Shown piece after piece: positions 9,056-16,799 of a DNA stretch of 64,000 nt; position 1 is the stretch's first letter, and each line of letters opens with the position of its first letter. The notes beneath the pieces were generated by a model. That model was not told the origin of the DNA. It searched no databases and saw only the letters and a list, made by a program, of their open reading frames with translations. Origin of the DNA: Aquamicrobium zhengzhouense (lineage in GTDB: Bacteria; Pseudomonadota; Alphaproteobacteria; Rhizobiales; Rhizobiaceae). A program made the position numbers and the translations under genes. The stretch covers positions 124,001 to 188,000 of the forward strand of contig NZ_JADGMQ010000001.1 of assembly GCF_016124105.1 (NCBI RefSeq), given 5' to 3'.

Positions 9056-10048
9056 TCAGGCAGCGAGCCGTCGGTCGGCACGCTCCTGCTGTGGAGAGCG
9101 CGCATAAAGCTCCCGGTAGCACTTCGAGAAATGCGAAGCCGAAACAAAGCCGCACGCCACCGCCACCTCAACAACCGGCATTGTTGATTGGATCAGCAAA
9201 TGACGGGCGCGGTCGAGCCTTATCTCCAGATAGTAGCGAGCGGGTGAGCGTCCCATCTCCTGGCGAAACAGCCGCTCGATCTGGCGGCGCGACAAACCGA
9301 CATGATCGGCAATCTCAAGCAGCGACAGCGGTTCCGCAAGGTTGGCTTCCATAAGCTCGATTATCGTCAAAACCTTCGAGTTCTGTACGCCCAGACGTGC
9401 ACGCAGTGGAAGTCGTTGCCGATCACTCGGGCTGCGGACGCGGTCGGTCAGCACTTGCTCGCAGACCCGATTGACCAGATTGTCGTCGAAGTCTTCACCG
9501 ATCAGCTTGAGCATCATGTCGAGTGCCGCGGTGCCGCCGGCGCAGGTGTAGATGTTGCCGTCCACCTCAAACAGATCGGCATAGACATTCACCTTCGGGA
9601 AGGCTTCGGCAAAGCCAGGAAGGTTCTCCCAGTGGATCGCGCAGCGCTTGCCAGACAGCAGTCCCGCTTGCGCCAGAATGTGAGCCCCCGTGCAAAGGCC
9701 ACCAATGGCGACGCCGCGATTATATTCCTCTCTTAGCCACGCATAGACACTCTTCTGGCGATAGTTTTCGACGTTCAAGCCCGAGCAAACGATGACCATC
9801 GATGGGCGACCCTCGCCAGACATGCGGCGACGTTCCTCTTCGAGGGAGGTGTCGACCCCGCATTCAACGCCGTTGGACGCACGTACCGGCTGACCATCTA
9901 CACTTGCAAGGCGCCAGCGATATGCTTCGTAGCCAAGCATTCTATTTGCCGACCGCAAAGGCTCCAGCGCGGTCGCGAACGCGATCATTGTAAACTCGGG
10001 TGTAAGGAAGAATACGATCGACCTTTTGACTGCAGATTTAAGGGACAC
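9056..10048 (-). CDS. GlxA/GbdR-type AraC family transcriptional regulator
   Basis: The protein has 330 residues. The N-terminal half is a DJ-1/PfpI-like domain (VIVCSGLN, GGLCTGAHILAQAGLL, with the nucleophile-elbow Cys replaced in a GxxTGA context). The C-terminal half is an AraC DNA-binding domain with two helix-turn-helix motifs (LLEIADHVGLSRRQIERLF and VEVAVACGFVSASHFSK). This architecture and the sequence style match GbdR, the glycine-betaine/dimethylglycine-responsive activator, and its relatives for carnitine and other amines. Start is GTG at 10048, supported by GAGG five bases upstream. The surrounding DMGDH-type and MttB-type genes are the likely targets; the ligand is inferred, not shown. 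Confidence 0.88.
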   Translation of the reverse strand: MSLKSAVKRSIVFFLTPEFTMIAFATALEPLRSANRMLGYEAYRWRLASVDGQPVRASNGVECGVDTSLEEERRRMSGEGRPSMVIVCSGLNVENYRQKSVYAWLREEYNRGVAIGGLCTGAHILAQAGLLSGKRCAIHWENLPGFAEAFPKVNVYADLFEVDGNIYTCAGGTAALDMMLKLIGEDFDDNLVNRVCEQVLTDRVRSPSDRQRLPLRARLGVQNSKVLTIIELMEANLAEPLSLLEIADHVGLSRRQIERLFRQEMGRSPARYYLEIRLDRARHLLIQSTMPVVEVAVACGFVSASHFSKCYRELYARSPQQERADRRLAA

Positions 10049-10258
10049 GATTGCCTCATAGGTAGTGTGGCCCGCAGACAGGTCATGTCGCGATCAACAA
10101 AGCCTCATCAGGAATAGATAGAGTTGTCAATGGACTGGCAGCGTCGCAATGGAACAATAGTATCAGCTGTCAAACAACCATAGAGCGTAAGAGGAAATAT
10201 TGGTGGAGGCGCCGCCTTCGGCCAATGGACAAGCCGTCGGCGGCGCCGTGACACGGCG

Positions 10259-10429
10259 TCATGGACGGGTGCGCTTGTCTGAATAAACGGAGCGCTCGTG
10301 CATGTCGGGCCAACCAATATCTTTCTGGATTTCTGCCGGGAGACTCGAAACAAAAAGTATTGTCTGAGCCTGCCGATGACGCCGGCGCAGCCGGTCGTGA
10401 AACAGGCGGACGGTAGACAGCAGAGACAT
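10259..10429 (-). CDS. DUF1127 micro-protein
   Basis: This is a short 56-residue gene. ATG at 10429 is preceded by an excellent AAGGAGAG Shine-Dalgarno with 4 bases of spacing. The product has an Arg-rich amphipathic N-terminal helix (RLFHDRLRRRHRQ) and a C-terminal LPAEIQKDIGWPD that matches the DUF1127 (YjiS-like) pattern of a conserved Leu-x-Asp-Ile-Gly segment. DUF1127 proteins are small Arg-rich proteins of alphaproteobacteria, several linked to RNA turnover or stress and metabolic control. It is divergent from the LysR gene at 10553, with a 123-bp shared promoter region, so LysR control of this gene is plausible. Confidence 0.8.
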   Translation of the reverse strand: MSLLSTVRLFHDRLRRRHRQAQTILFVSSLPAEIQKDIGWPDMHERSVYSDKRTRP

Positions 10430-10552
10430 CTTACTCTCCTTGAATCTGGACTTCTTCTGTTGGAACCAGATTGACTATGGGGTCTGCCTAGTGTTCAATC
10501 AAACGAAATGAAATGATCTGATGGATCAGAAAAGTTGATGTAGGAGCATCCA

Positions 10553-11449
10553 ATGAACGCGCCGCTGAATCACCCGATGCCGCTGTTGGACCTCGATGTC
10601 CTCAGAACCTTCGTGGCGATCGCGGAGACGGGGAGCTTTACCCGAGCTGCAAGTGCGGTGTTTCGTACGCCATCTGCCGTTTCGATGCAGATCAAGAAGC
10701 TCGAAGAGATACTCGGCGTCGCGGTTTTCACGCGGGATCCGCGCACGGTGTCGCTCACCAACGAGGGTGAGATGCTGATGGGCTACGCGCGTCGCTTGTT
10801 AGCCCTCAACCGCGAGGCGGTTTCGAAGTTCATTCTGCCGGACATTTCGGGGGTCGTGCGCGTCGGTTCCCCGGACGACTATGGCGAGCGCGTGCTTCCG
10901 AACGTGCTTCGGCGGTTCGCGCAAACGCATCCGTCTGTGGCGGTCGATGTAACAATCGACATGAGTAGCCAGCTCTTGCGGCGCATGGCCGAGCGCCAAC
11001 TGGATATCACCTTGTTCACGGTGTGCCGCGAAATCCCGCTGGACGCTGAGGTGCTCCTGACCGAACCTGTCGTCTGGGGCGGCGCTCGCGGGGGTACAGC
11101 GCATCTGCGTGACCCGTTGCCGGTCTCGCTCTGGGAGGAGGGCTGCGTGTGGCGTGCAGATGCTTTGGAAGCGCTTAGTAAGGGCGGACGCGACTATCGT
11201 ATCGCCTACATGAGTGCGCATACGGCGGGGCAGCGGGCTGCAATCCTCTCAGATCTTGCCGTCGCGCCGCTACCTCGCTCCTTTACTGGCGATGATATAG
11301 TCGCGCTGGGCCCGAACGAGGGGCTACCGAAGCTGTCGAACTATCATCTTGCAATGCGGGTTGCACCCGAGGCGTCCGCTCCCGTCCGGGCTGCGGCTGA
11401 CCATATACGCGCGACCTTTGAAGCGTTCCGCGAGACGGGCAAGTTCTGA
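10553..11449 (+). CDS. LysR family transcriptional regulator
   Basis: The protein has 298 residues. The N-terminal winged HTH (LDVLRTFVAIAETGSFTRAASAV, PSAVSMQIKKLEE, FTRDPRTVSLTNEG) is canonical LysR. A periplasmic-binding-protein-like effector domain starts near residue 100 (VRVGSPDDYGERVLPNVLRRF). ATG 10553 has TAGGAG upstream at a good distance. It is divergent from the DUF1127 gene and convergent with the RamA-like gene. LysR regulators usually control a divergent neighbour and themselves; the ligand cannot be predicted. Confidence 0.92.
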   Translation: MNAPLNHPMPLLDLDVLRTFVAIAETGSFTRAASAVFRTPSAVSMQIKKLEEILGVAVFTRDPRTVSLTNEGEMLMGYARRLLALNREAVSKFILPDISGVVRVGSPDDYGERVLPNVLRRFAQTHPSVAVDVTIDMSSQLLRRMAERQLDITLFTVCREIPLDAEVLLTEPVVWGGARGGTAHLRDPLPVSLWEEGCVWRADALEALSKGGRDYRIAYMSAHTAGQRAAILSDLAVAPLPRSFTGDDIVALGPNEGLPKLSNYHLAMRVAPEASAPVRAAADHIRATFEAFRETGKF

Positions 11450-11466
11450 AGCGCAGGACGCGCTTC
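11448..11466. terminator. Small hairpin between convergent genes
   Basis: A perfect 7-bp inverted repeat with a 5-nt loop overlaps the LysR stop codon and precedes the convergent stop at 11469. It lacks a T-run; possible weak bidirectional terminator. Confidence 0.3.
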
Positions 11467-11468
11467 AT

Positions 11469-13538
11469 CTATTCCCTGGAACGACGAGCGGCACGCTCCT
11501 CGCGCGACCTGCGGCGCGGGACAGCCTCGCCGCCGGCACTATCGCCGCTCCTCGCCTTGCGTTGTGGCAGCGTGACCTGCTCTGAGAGCTTCGTGAACGG
11601 GTCCACCTTGTTTGGAAGCGCCATCGCATTGACGAACAATTGCTGGAAGTTCGGCTCCAGCGCGGTCTCGATTTTCTCGATCCGATGAACCGTGCCCTCG
11701 ATTTCGCGACGATGCGTGCGGTTGAGGAGCGCCATCAACGCGCCATTTCCAGCCGCATTGCCGACCGCCTTCACCTCGTCCAGGTCACAGTCCGGGATCA
11801 ACCCGAGAACCATGGCGTATTTCGGATCGATATAGGATCCAAACGCACCAGCGAACCGGATCGAATCGACGGTCTCGATTCCCTGCTTTTCCATCAATAG
11901 CCGAATTCCGGCGTAGAGCGCTGCCTTGGCGAGCTGGATCGCACGGACGTCATTTTGTGTCACCGTGATGCGCGGGCTGCCATCATGCAGCAGGTAGGAG
12001 AATGTTCGCCCGTTCTGCAGGATGCGCGGAGACGATGAAGCCAGCTGGCCATCAATGACGCCGTCCTCCGAGATGATGCCGGAGAGGAACATCTCCGCAA
12101 CGACCTCGATGATAGCCGAGCCGCAAATGCCGGTTATGCCGAGGCGAGCTGCTTCTTCATCGAAGCCCTCTTCATCCGACCATTTCTCTGACCCGATGAT
12201 CCGGAAGCGCGGTTCGAGGGATTGAGGATCGATGCGGACTCGCTCGATCGCTCCTGGCGCCGCGCGCTGACCTGACGATATTTCCGCGCCTTCAAAGGCC
12301 GGTCCCGTTGGAGACGAGGCAGCTACAGTGCGGTGGCGGTTGCCGAGGATGATTTCAGCATTGGTACCCACGTCGACGAGCAGCATCATGCTGTCCTGGC
12401 GGTGCGGCCCTTCCGATAGTGCTGCCGCGGCAGCGTCCGCACCAACGTGGCCAGCGATGCAGGGCAGGAGGTAAACCCTGGCGCCCCGGTTGATCTCCAG
12501 ATCAAGATCTTGTGCACGCAAATGCACCGCGCCCGACACCGCAAGTGCGAAGGGGGCCTGTCCCAGCTCCGTAGGGTCGATGCCGAGAAACAGGTGGTGC
12601 ATGATCGGGTTGGCGACGAACACTGCGTCGAGAATGTCATCCGGCGAAACACCGCCGTCCGCACACACTTTGCCAATCAGATCTCTCAAGGCCGCGCGAA
12701 CGGCCTCGGTCATCGCCTGACGCCCATCCGGGTTCATCATCACGTAGGAGACGCGGCTCATCAGATCTTCGCCAAAGCGAATCTGAGGGTTGGAGGCACC
12801 CGCTGATGCGACGACGCGTCCTGACAGCAGCGATACGAGATGCATTGCGATCGTTGTCGAACCAATGTCGCAGGCAATTCCGTAGGCTTCATTGTGAAGT
12901 CCGGGCCAGAGCGCGGTAATTGTGGGGCGAGGGTCGTCCTCATCGCGATGGACGGCAGCTGTCACGCCCCAATCGCCCTTCCGGATAACCGACTGAAGCT
13001 CGGAAAGCAGATGGGCGTCAATCGCCGGCTCTTTCACGCCCCAATCGCGCTCAAGCATCACTTTCAAGCGATCAAGGTCACCTAGCGGTTTGTGCATGTC
13101 GGGTTCATCGACCTCGACGTAGCAAAGGCGAACTGCAGGATTGCGTTCAAAGACCCGATCGGTTGCTGCCTTGCGTACCACCTGAGCATTGATGACCGTG
13201 TCTTGCGGCACATCGATGACAAGGTCGCCCTCAATCGTCGAAGAGCACGAGAGGCGGCGTCCGTCGGCCAGTCCGCGCACACGTTCGTAACGCTCTTCCT
13301 TGGCTCCCTTCGCAGAAAGGTGATCGTTTGAAGAGACGATGCCGTGCTTGGCAAAATTGCCTTCCTGCACAACCACCTGGCAACGTCCGCAGGTGGCGCG
13401 GCCGCCGCAAACGCTTTCAACATACACGCCGAGCTGACGCGCAGCGTCGAGCACAGCTGTGCCTTTGGGGAACCTGCCCCGCTTGCCGGAGGGCATAAAG
13501 AGGACAAGCGGGTCGGTGGTGGTGACGGGCGGCTTCAT
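11469..13538 (-). CDS. RamA-like corrinoid activation protein (2Fe-2S + ASKHA/DUF4445)
   Basis: The protein has 689 residues. The N-terminal plant-type 2Fe-2S ferredoxin domain has Cys44, Cys50, Cys53 and Cys98. The large C-terminal part is an ASKHA-type ATPase region (GIACDIGSTTIAMHLV, LLVDVGTNAEIILG, AGAFGSYIDPKYAMVLGL) characteristic of the DUF4445/RACo/RamA group. These proteins use ATP and an electron to reduce inactive cob(II)alamin on a corrinoid protein back to cob(I)alamin. Only the 2Fe-2S type is visible; archaeal RamA has C-terminal 4Fe-4S clusters instead. The C-terminus ends in an Arg-rich tail (RRRSREERAARRSRE, bases 11472-11516). It is 11 bp downstream of the methyl-THF:corrinoid methyltransferase, clearly one operon. 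Confidence 0.9.
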   Translation of the reverse strand: MKPPVTTTDPLVLFMPSGKRGRFPKGTAVLDAARQLGVYVESVCGGRATCGRCQVVVQEGNFAKHGIVSSNDHLSAKGAKEERYERVRGLADGRRLSCSSTIEGDLVIDVPQDTVINAQVVRKAATDRVFERNPAVRLCYVEVDEPDMHKPLGDLDRLKVMLERDWGVKEPAIDAHLLSELQSVIRKGDWGVTAAVHRDEDDPRPTITALWPGLHNEAYGIACDIGSTTIAMHLVSLLSGRVVASAGASNPQIRFGEDLMSRVSYVMMNPDGRQAMTEAVRAALRDLIGKVCADGGVSPDDILDAVFVANPIMHHLFLGIDPTELGQAPFALAVSGAVHLRAQDLDLEINRGARVYLLPCIAGHVGADAAAAALSEGPHRQDSMMLLVDVGTNAEIILGNRHRTVAASSPTGPAFEGAEISSGQRAAPGAIERVRIDPQSLEPRFRIIGSEKWSDEEGFDEEAARLGITGICGSAIIEVVAEMFLSGIISEDGVIDGQLASSSPRILQNGRTFSYLLHDGSPRITVTQNDVRAIQLAKAALYAGIRLLMEKQGIETVDSIRFAGAFGSYIDPKYAMVLGLIPDCDLDEVKAVGNAAGNGALMALLNRTHRREIEGTVHRIEKIETALEPNFQQLFVNAMALPNKVDPFTKLSEQVTLPQRKARSGDSAGGEAVPRRRSREERAARRSRE

Positions 13539-13549
13539 TTTTTTGCTTC

Positions 13550-14521
13550 TTAGTTGGTCACAGCAGTTCTGCGCGCTTCACGGCCACCGCGGCGGCGGCT
13601 GGATGAGGCTGTGTCGCCGGGCGCATTGACCTGGACCGGGGCAGGGGCGGCATGTTCACCCGGCTTGTAGTCCTTGTAAGTCTTGATCCAGCTTGCGCAG
13701 TCACGGTCAGTGCCATTGAGCACGTTTGCCCCGCGAACCATCTCCATCTCCTGCGGACGGCAGGGGTTCATGATCGCCGATGTCATGCCAGCACCGATCA
13801 CCATCGGGATGAAGGCAGCATTGATGCCATGACGGTGGGGCAGGCCGAATGAGATGTTCGACAGGCCGCAGGTGGTGTTGACCTTGAGCTCTTCGCGCAG
13901 TCGGCGCAGAAGCGCGAAAACTTGAAGACCGGCGGTGCCCATGGCTCCGATTGGCATCACCAGAGGGTCGACGACGATATCGTGAGGCTTGATGCCGTAA
14001 TCCGCAGCGCGCTCAACAATCTTCTTCGCTACGGCAAAGCGGACATCCGGATCCGGCGAGATGCCGGTCTCGTCGTTGGATATAGCGACGACGGGCACAT
14101 CGTATTTCTTGCACAGAGGAAGGATTGCTTCGAGCTTCTCTTCTTCACCGGTCACCGAATTCACCAGTGGACGGCCCTTGGCCACTTTCAGCGCCGCCTC
14201 GATGGCCGCTGTAACCGATGAGTCGATTGAGAGCGGGACGTCGACGAGACCCTGCACGATTTCCAGGGTCTGTACCAGAAGCGCAGGTTCGGTCGCGTTT
14301 GGATCGACTGCCGTCACGCCGGCGTTCACGTCGAGCATGGTAGCACCCGCAGCCACTTGCTCGATGGCGTCTCTGCGCACAGTGTCAAAATTCCCGGCAA
14401 CCATCTCCGCCGCCAGCTTTTTTCGGCCTGTCGGGTTGATACGCTCGCCGATCACGCAGAAGGGCTGATCGAAGCCGATGATGACTTCGCGGGTCGCGGA
14501 GGCGACGATGGTGCGTGTCAT
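13550..14521 (-). CDS. Methyltetrahydrofolate:corrinoid methyltransferase (pterin-binding, MetH-module/MtgA-like)
   Basis: The protein has 323 residues. It is a TIM-barrel pterin-binding domain in the DHPS/MeTr/MetH family: VIGERINPTGRKKL, DVNAGVTAVDP, PLSIDSSV, NSVTGEEEKL and VVDPLVMPIG are the family signature strands. It moves the methyl group between methyl-THF and a protein-bound corrinoid. MetH contains the same domain fused to others, but here it stands alone. The C-terminus carries an Arg-rich tail (RRRGGREARR, bases 13568-13597) outside the barrel. AGGAG lies ten bases before ATG 14521. A 22-bp palindrome (14541-14562) lies just upstream, well placed for repression. It is the first gene of the operon with the RamA-like activator. 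Confidence 0.92.
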   Translation of the reverse strand: MTRTIVASATREVIIGFDQPFCVIGERINPTGRKKLAAEMVAGNFDTVRRDAIEQVAAGATMLDVNAGVTAVDPNATEPALLVQTLEIVQGLVDVPLSIDSSVTAAIEAALKVAKGRPLVNSVTGEEEKLEAILPLCKKYDVPVVAISNDETGISPDPDVRFAVAKKIVERAADYGIKPHDIVVDPLVMPIGAMGTAGLQVFALLRRLREELKVNTTCGLSNISFGLPHRHGINAAFIPMVIGAGMTSAIMNPCRPQEMEMVRGANVLNGTDRDCASWIKTYKDYKPGEHAAPAPVQVNAPGDTASSSRRRGGREARRTAVTN

Positions 14522-14540
14522 AGAAGTTTTGCTCCTAATT

Positions 14541-14562
14541 GATATAACGAGTTGCTTATATC
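14541..14562. promoter_or_regulatory. Perfect palindrome operator, copy 1 (candidate SahR/ArsR-type site)
   Basis: GATATAA-N8-TTATATC, a perfect 7-bp inverted repeat, lies 20 bp upstream of the methyl-THF:corrinoid methyltransferase start. A near-identical site (22955-22976) precedes the homocysteine methyltransferase. Shared spacing and flanks indicate one regulator. The AT-rich palindrome and the methionine-cycle targets fit SahR, an ArsR-family regulator responding to S-adenosylhomocysteine; the assignment is inference. Confidence 0.65.
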
Positions 14563-14590
14563 GCTGTTCTTTTTCATCGGGCGTAAGGGC

Positions 14591-14893
14591 TCAAGCTGTC
14601 TCCCGCCCGCCGGCTTTCACCAAAGCAACCAGCCGCTCCCGATCGTATTCCGCTTCCAGCGACGAGAATGCCTTTTCGGCCTCAGCTTCGAGGTCGTCGC
14701 TAACGGGCACAGGATCAGCCTTGCGCCACTCAGCCAGATAGGCATCCGTGTCTCCGGCACCGGTGCGCATCGCGCACATGTCGATAGCTTCGGTAAAGCG
14801 CAGTGGCAGCTCGCGCTTGGCGCTCTGCCTTCCCTTCTTGACGATCACCTGCGCAGGAATATCCCGCCAATAAACGATAATGAGATCAGCCAT
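14591..14893 (-). CDS. Virulence-factor family protein (PF13769-like), unknown function
   Basis: The protein has 100 residues from ATG 14893; an upstream in-frame ATG at 14938 would overlap the DUF1638 gene and is less likely. The opening MADLIIVYWRDIPAQVIVKKG and the RFTEAIDMCAMRTGAGDTDAYLAEWRK segment match the small family annotated as virulence factor in many alphaproteobacteria. Despite the name, no virulence role is implied. It is regularly found beside DUF1638 and corrinoid methyltransferase genes. Here one base separates its start from the DUF1638 stop, indicating translational coupling. A helper role in corrinoid methyl transfer or activation is inference from context only. Confidence 0.75.
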   Translation of the reverse strand: MADLIIVYWRDIPAQVIVKKGRQSAKRELPLRFTEAIDMCAMRTGAGDTDAYLAEWRKADPVPVSDDLEAEAEKAFSSLEAEYDRERLVALVKAGGRETA

Positions 14894-14894
14894 T

Positions 14895-15623
14895 TCAGTT
14901 CCGTTCCTGAGTGATGGAAGAATTGCCGGGCTGGGCACAATACGCTTGTTGCGGGACGACGCGGGCAGGTTGAAAAGCGACAGTGTGAACGTCGCTCATG
15001 AATTCGTGGAGGACGGCAGCTGCTCTGAGCGCAGGGATGAGGTCGCCATATCCCGTAAAGCGCTTTTCGTAGGCGAGACCCAGCATCTTGGCCGCGTCGA
15101 CAGCCACCTTTTCCAGTTCCGCATCGTCGGTTTGTGCAAGGTAGACGACCTTTTCGTAATTACCGAAAAGGTCGCGAGCCAGCTCCGGATGACGGTCAAG
15201 CCCCAAGGGCTTGATGAAGAAGGCATCGAACTGACGGCACAGAAAATCGGTGAAGTAGAAGGCTGTGATGTCGCCATCGGACACCGCGTCGAACGCTTCA
15301 AGGCCTTGGTAGAATGCAAAGCAGTGCGGCCCGGCGATGCGTTTGACGGCATGCTTTTCGCAAACCCGGTCAAGCATCCCGCCGGTCCCGCAATCAGCGT
15401 AGCCGACGAAGATGTTCGCCCACCCGTCTGCTCTCGCTCTGGTAATCGCCGCATCGATGCCCGGAGCGATGCGGTCTGGGTGAAAATGGTACTCTGCCGG
15501 GAGGCAGGTCAATTCCAGATGATCGAGGCCGTTTGCTGCCTTAACCGCAAGAATCTCCCTCGCAAGCATTCCGCATGCGATGATGAGAACTTTTTCCGGG
15601 GCCGTGCGTTGCATGTGGGTCAC
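14895..15623 (-). CDS. DUF1638 domain-containing protein
   Basis: The protein has 242 residues. Conserved-looking Cys/His/Asp positions are ACGMLAREI near the N-terminus, PDRIAPGID, GYADCGTGGMLD, GPHCFAFYQG and FTDFLCRQFD, which fit DUF1638 (PF07796), a family also found near methylamine and corrinoid genes in methanogens. Several cysteines and a histidine could bind a metal or a corrinoid-related ligand, but that has not been shown. The gene is upstream of and coupled to the virulence-factor-family gene. Two possible starts (residue 1 at 15623 and residue 4) differ little. Confidence 0.78.
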   Translation of the reverse strand: MTHMQRTAPEKVLIIACGMLAREILAVKAANGLDHLELTCLPAEYHFHPDRIAPGIDAAITRARADGWANIFVGYADCGTGGMLDRVCEKHAVKRIAGPHCFAFYQGLEAFDAVSDGDITAFYFTDFLCRQFDAFFIKPLGLDRHPELARDLFGNYEKVVYLAQTDDAELEKVAVDAAKMLGLAYEKRFTGYGDLIPALRAAAVLHEFMSDVHTVAFQPARVVPQQAYCAQPGNSSITQERN

Positions 15624-15667
15624 TGATCTGGCGCAAACCGCGCGCTATTCCTACACGGAGAGAGACT

Positions 15668-15829
15668 ATGAACCTGAAGGCCATTTCCAAGGTTGCAGCA
15701 TTGCTTTTTGTTGCGGGTATTGCTGCGGGCTGCGCTAACACTATTCGCGGTGTAGGTGCCGACACGGCAAATGCGGTCGATGCAACGCAAGCTGCTGGCC
15801 GTAACGTCGAGCGCTCGGCCAGCTACTGA
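15668..15829 (+). CDS. Entericidin A/B family small lipoprotein
   Basis: This short 53-residue gene has a basic start (MNLK), a hydrophobic core and a lipobox-like AAGC. The mature part of about 33 residues is Ala/Thr/Asn-rich (NTIRGVGADTANAVDATQ), the standard entericidin pattern. Entericidins are tiny envelope lipoproteins; in E. coli the EcnA/EcnB pair is linked to stationary-phase lysis, but alphaproteobacterial copies are mostly uncharacterised. GGAGAGAG precedes the ATG. It points towards the corrinoid-protein gene and the two share a hairpin between their ends. Confidence 0.85.
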   Translation: MNLKAISKVAALLFVAGIAAGCANTIRGVGADTANAVDATQAAGRNVERSASY

Positions 15830-15840
15830 AATGCAAATTA

Positions 15841-15866
15841 GTCTGCGCGGCTCAGGCCGCGCGGAC
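15841..15866. terminator. Strong GC-rich hairpin between convergent genes
   Basis: An 11-bp stem (one T-G wobble) with a TCAG loop covers the corrinoid-protein stop codon and follows the entericidin stop by 11 bp. It could end both transcripts, though T-tracts are poor. Confidence 0.55.
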
Positions 15867-16547
15867 GTTGTGACGACGCTTCATAAACTCTTTTGCCGTT
15901 TCCACGGCGACGGCTGCGTCGCGGCAATAGGCATCGGCGCCTACAGCGGTCGCGAATTCCTCATTTAGAGGTGCGCCGCCGACGAGGACCACATAATCTT
16001 CCCGAATGCCCTTTTCCTTCATCGTGTCGATCACGACCTTCATGTAAGGCATGGTCGTGGTAAGCAGGGCTGACATGCCCACGATGTCCGGTTGGTGCTC
16101 TTCAATGGCGACCAGGTAGTTCTCGACCGGATTGTTGATGCCTAGGTCAACGACGTCGAAGCCAGCACCCTCCATCATCATACCTACGAGGTTCTTGCCG
16201 ATATCGTGGATGTCGCCCTTCACGGTACCGATGACAAGCTTGCCTTGCTTGGGCGCGTCTGTCGCGGCGAGCAGTGGGCGAAGGATGGTCATGCCCGCCT
16301 TCATCGCGTTGGCGGACAGGAGAACTTCCGGCACGAAAAGGATGCCGTCGCGGAAGTCTTCGCCTACGATACGCATGCCTTCAACCAGCGCTTGCGTAAG
16401 AACGTCGTAGGGAACCCAGCCGCGTTCAAGAAGGATCTTTGTACCTTCCTCGATCTCTTCCTTAAGTCCATCATAGAGGTCGTCATGCATCTGCTGCACG
16501 AGTTCATCGTCGGAGAGTTCGGAGAGGATGATTTCGTCGTCGGACAT
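15852..16547 (-). CDS. Corrinoid (B12-binding) methyltransferase carrier protein
   Basis: The protein has 231 residues from ATG 16547, which has AGGAG eight bases upstream; an ATG at 16568 has no ribosome site. The N-terminal helical cap domain (about 15-95) is followed by the cobalamin-binding Rossmann domain with GDIHDIGKN; His114 is the expected lower axial cobalt ligand. Family members (MtaC, MtbC, MttC, MetH middle domain) shuttle methyl groups between methyltransferases. It has the size of MttC/MtbC-type proteins. The first 36 residues are strikingly acidic. Its likely partners are the methyl-THF methyltransferase, the homocysteine methyltransferase, the MttB-family enzyme and the RamA-like activator in this window. 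Confidence 0.93.
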   Translation of the reverse strand: MSDDEIILSELSDDELVQQMHDDLYDGLKEEIEEGTKILLERGWVPYDVLTQALVEGMRIVGEDFRDGILFVPEVLLSANAMKAGMTILRPLLAATDAPKQGKLVIGTVKGDIHDIGKNLVGMMMEGAGFDVVDLGINNPVENYLVAIEEHQPDIVGMSALLTTTMPYMKVVIDTMKEKGIREDYVVLVGGAPLNEEFATAVGADAYCRDAAVAVETAKEFMKRRHNVRAA

Positions 16548-16799
16548 TCCCAAGGCTCCTGAAGACATGGCGGTCTCGCAGCGTCGCTGAGAGGCTGACC
16601 AATTCTTATGTCCCCCGACGAGTTTTGCTTATCTGATTTGCGACGTCCCGCAAGTGGAAAGCGACCCAGCGTCATTTGGGCTGCGTTCGGGTTTCTTCCG
16701 ATTGTCGAATTGCGACAGGCTCTGGCGCTCTCTGGCCGCTTCCATCACGCCGCTGCGCTACGATCAGTCAAAGCCTTATCGAAGCAGGGATAGTTGGGC

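Noticed and set aside
10108-10353. 81-residue minus-strand frame
   Set aside because: It overlaps the DUF1127 gene in another frame, whose ribosome site and family motif are convincing.
16606-16635. Possible third copy of the GATATAA palindrome upstream of the corrinoid-protein gene
   Set aside because: Only half-site similarity (TTATGTC and GCTTATCTG) is present; no partner arm exists at the right spacing.
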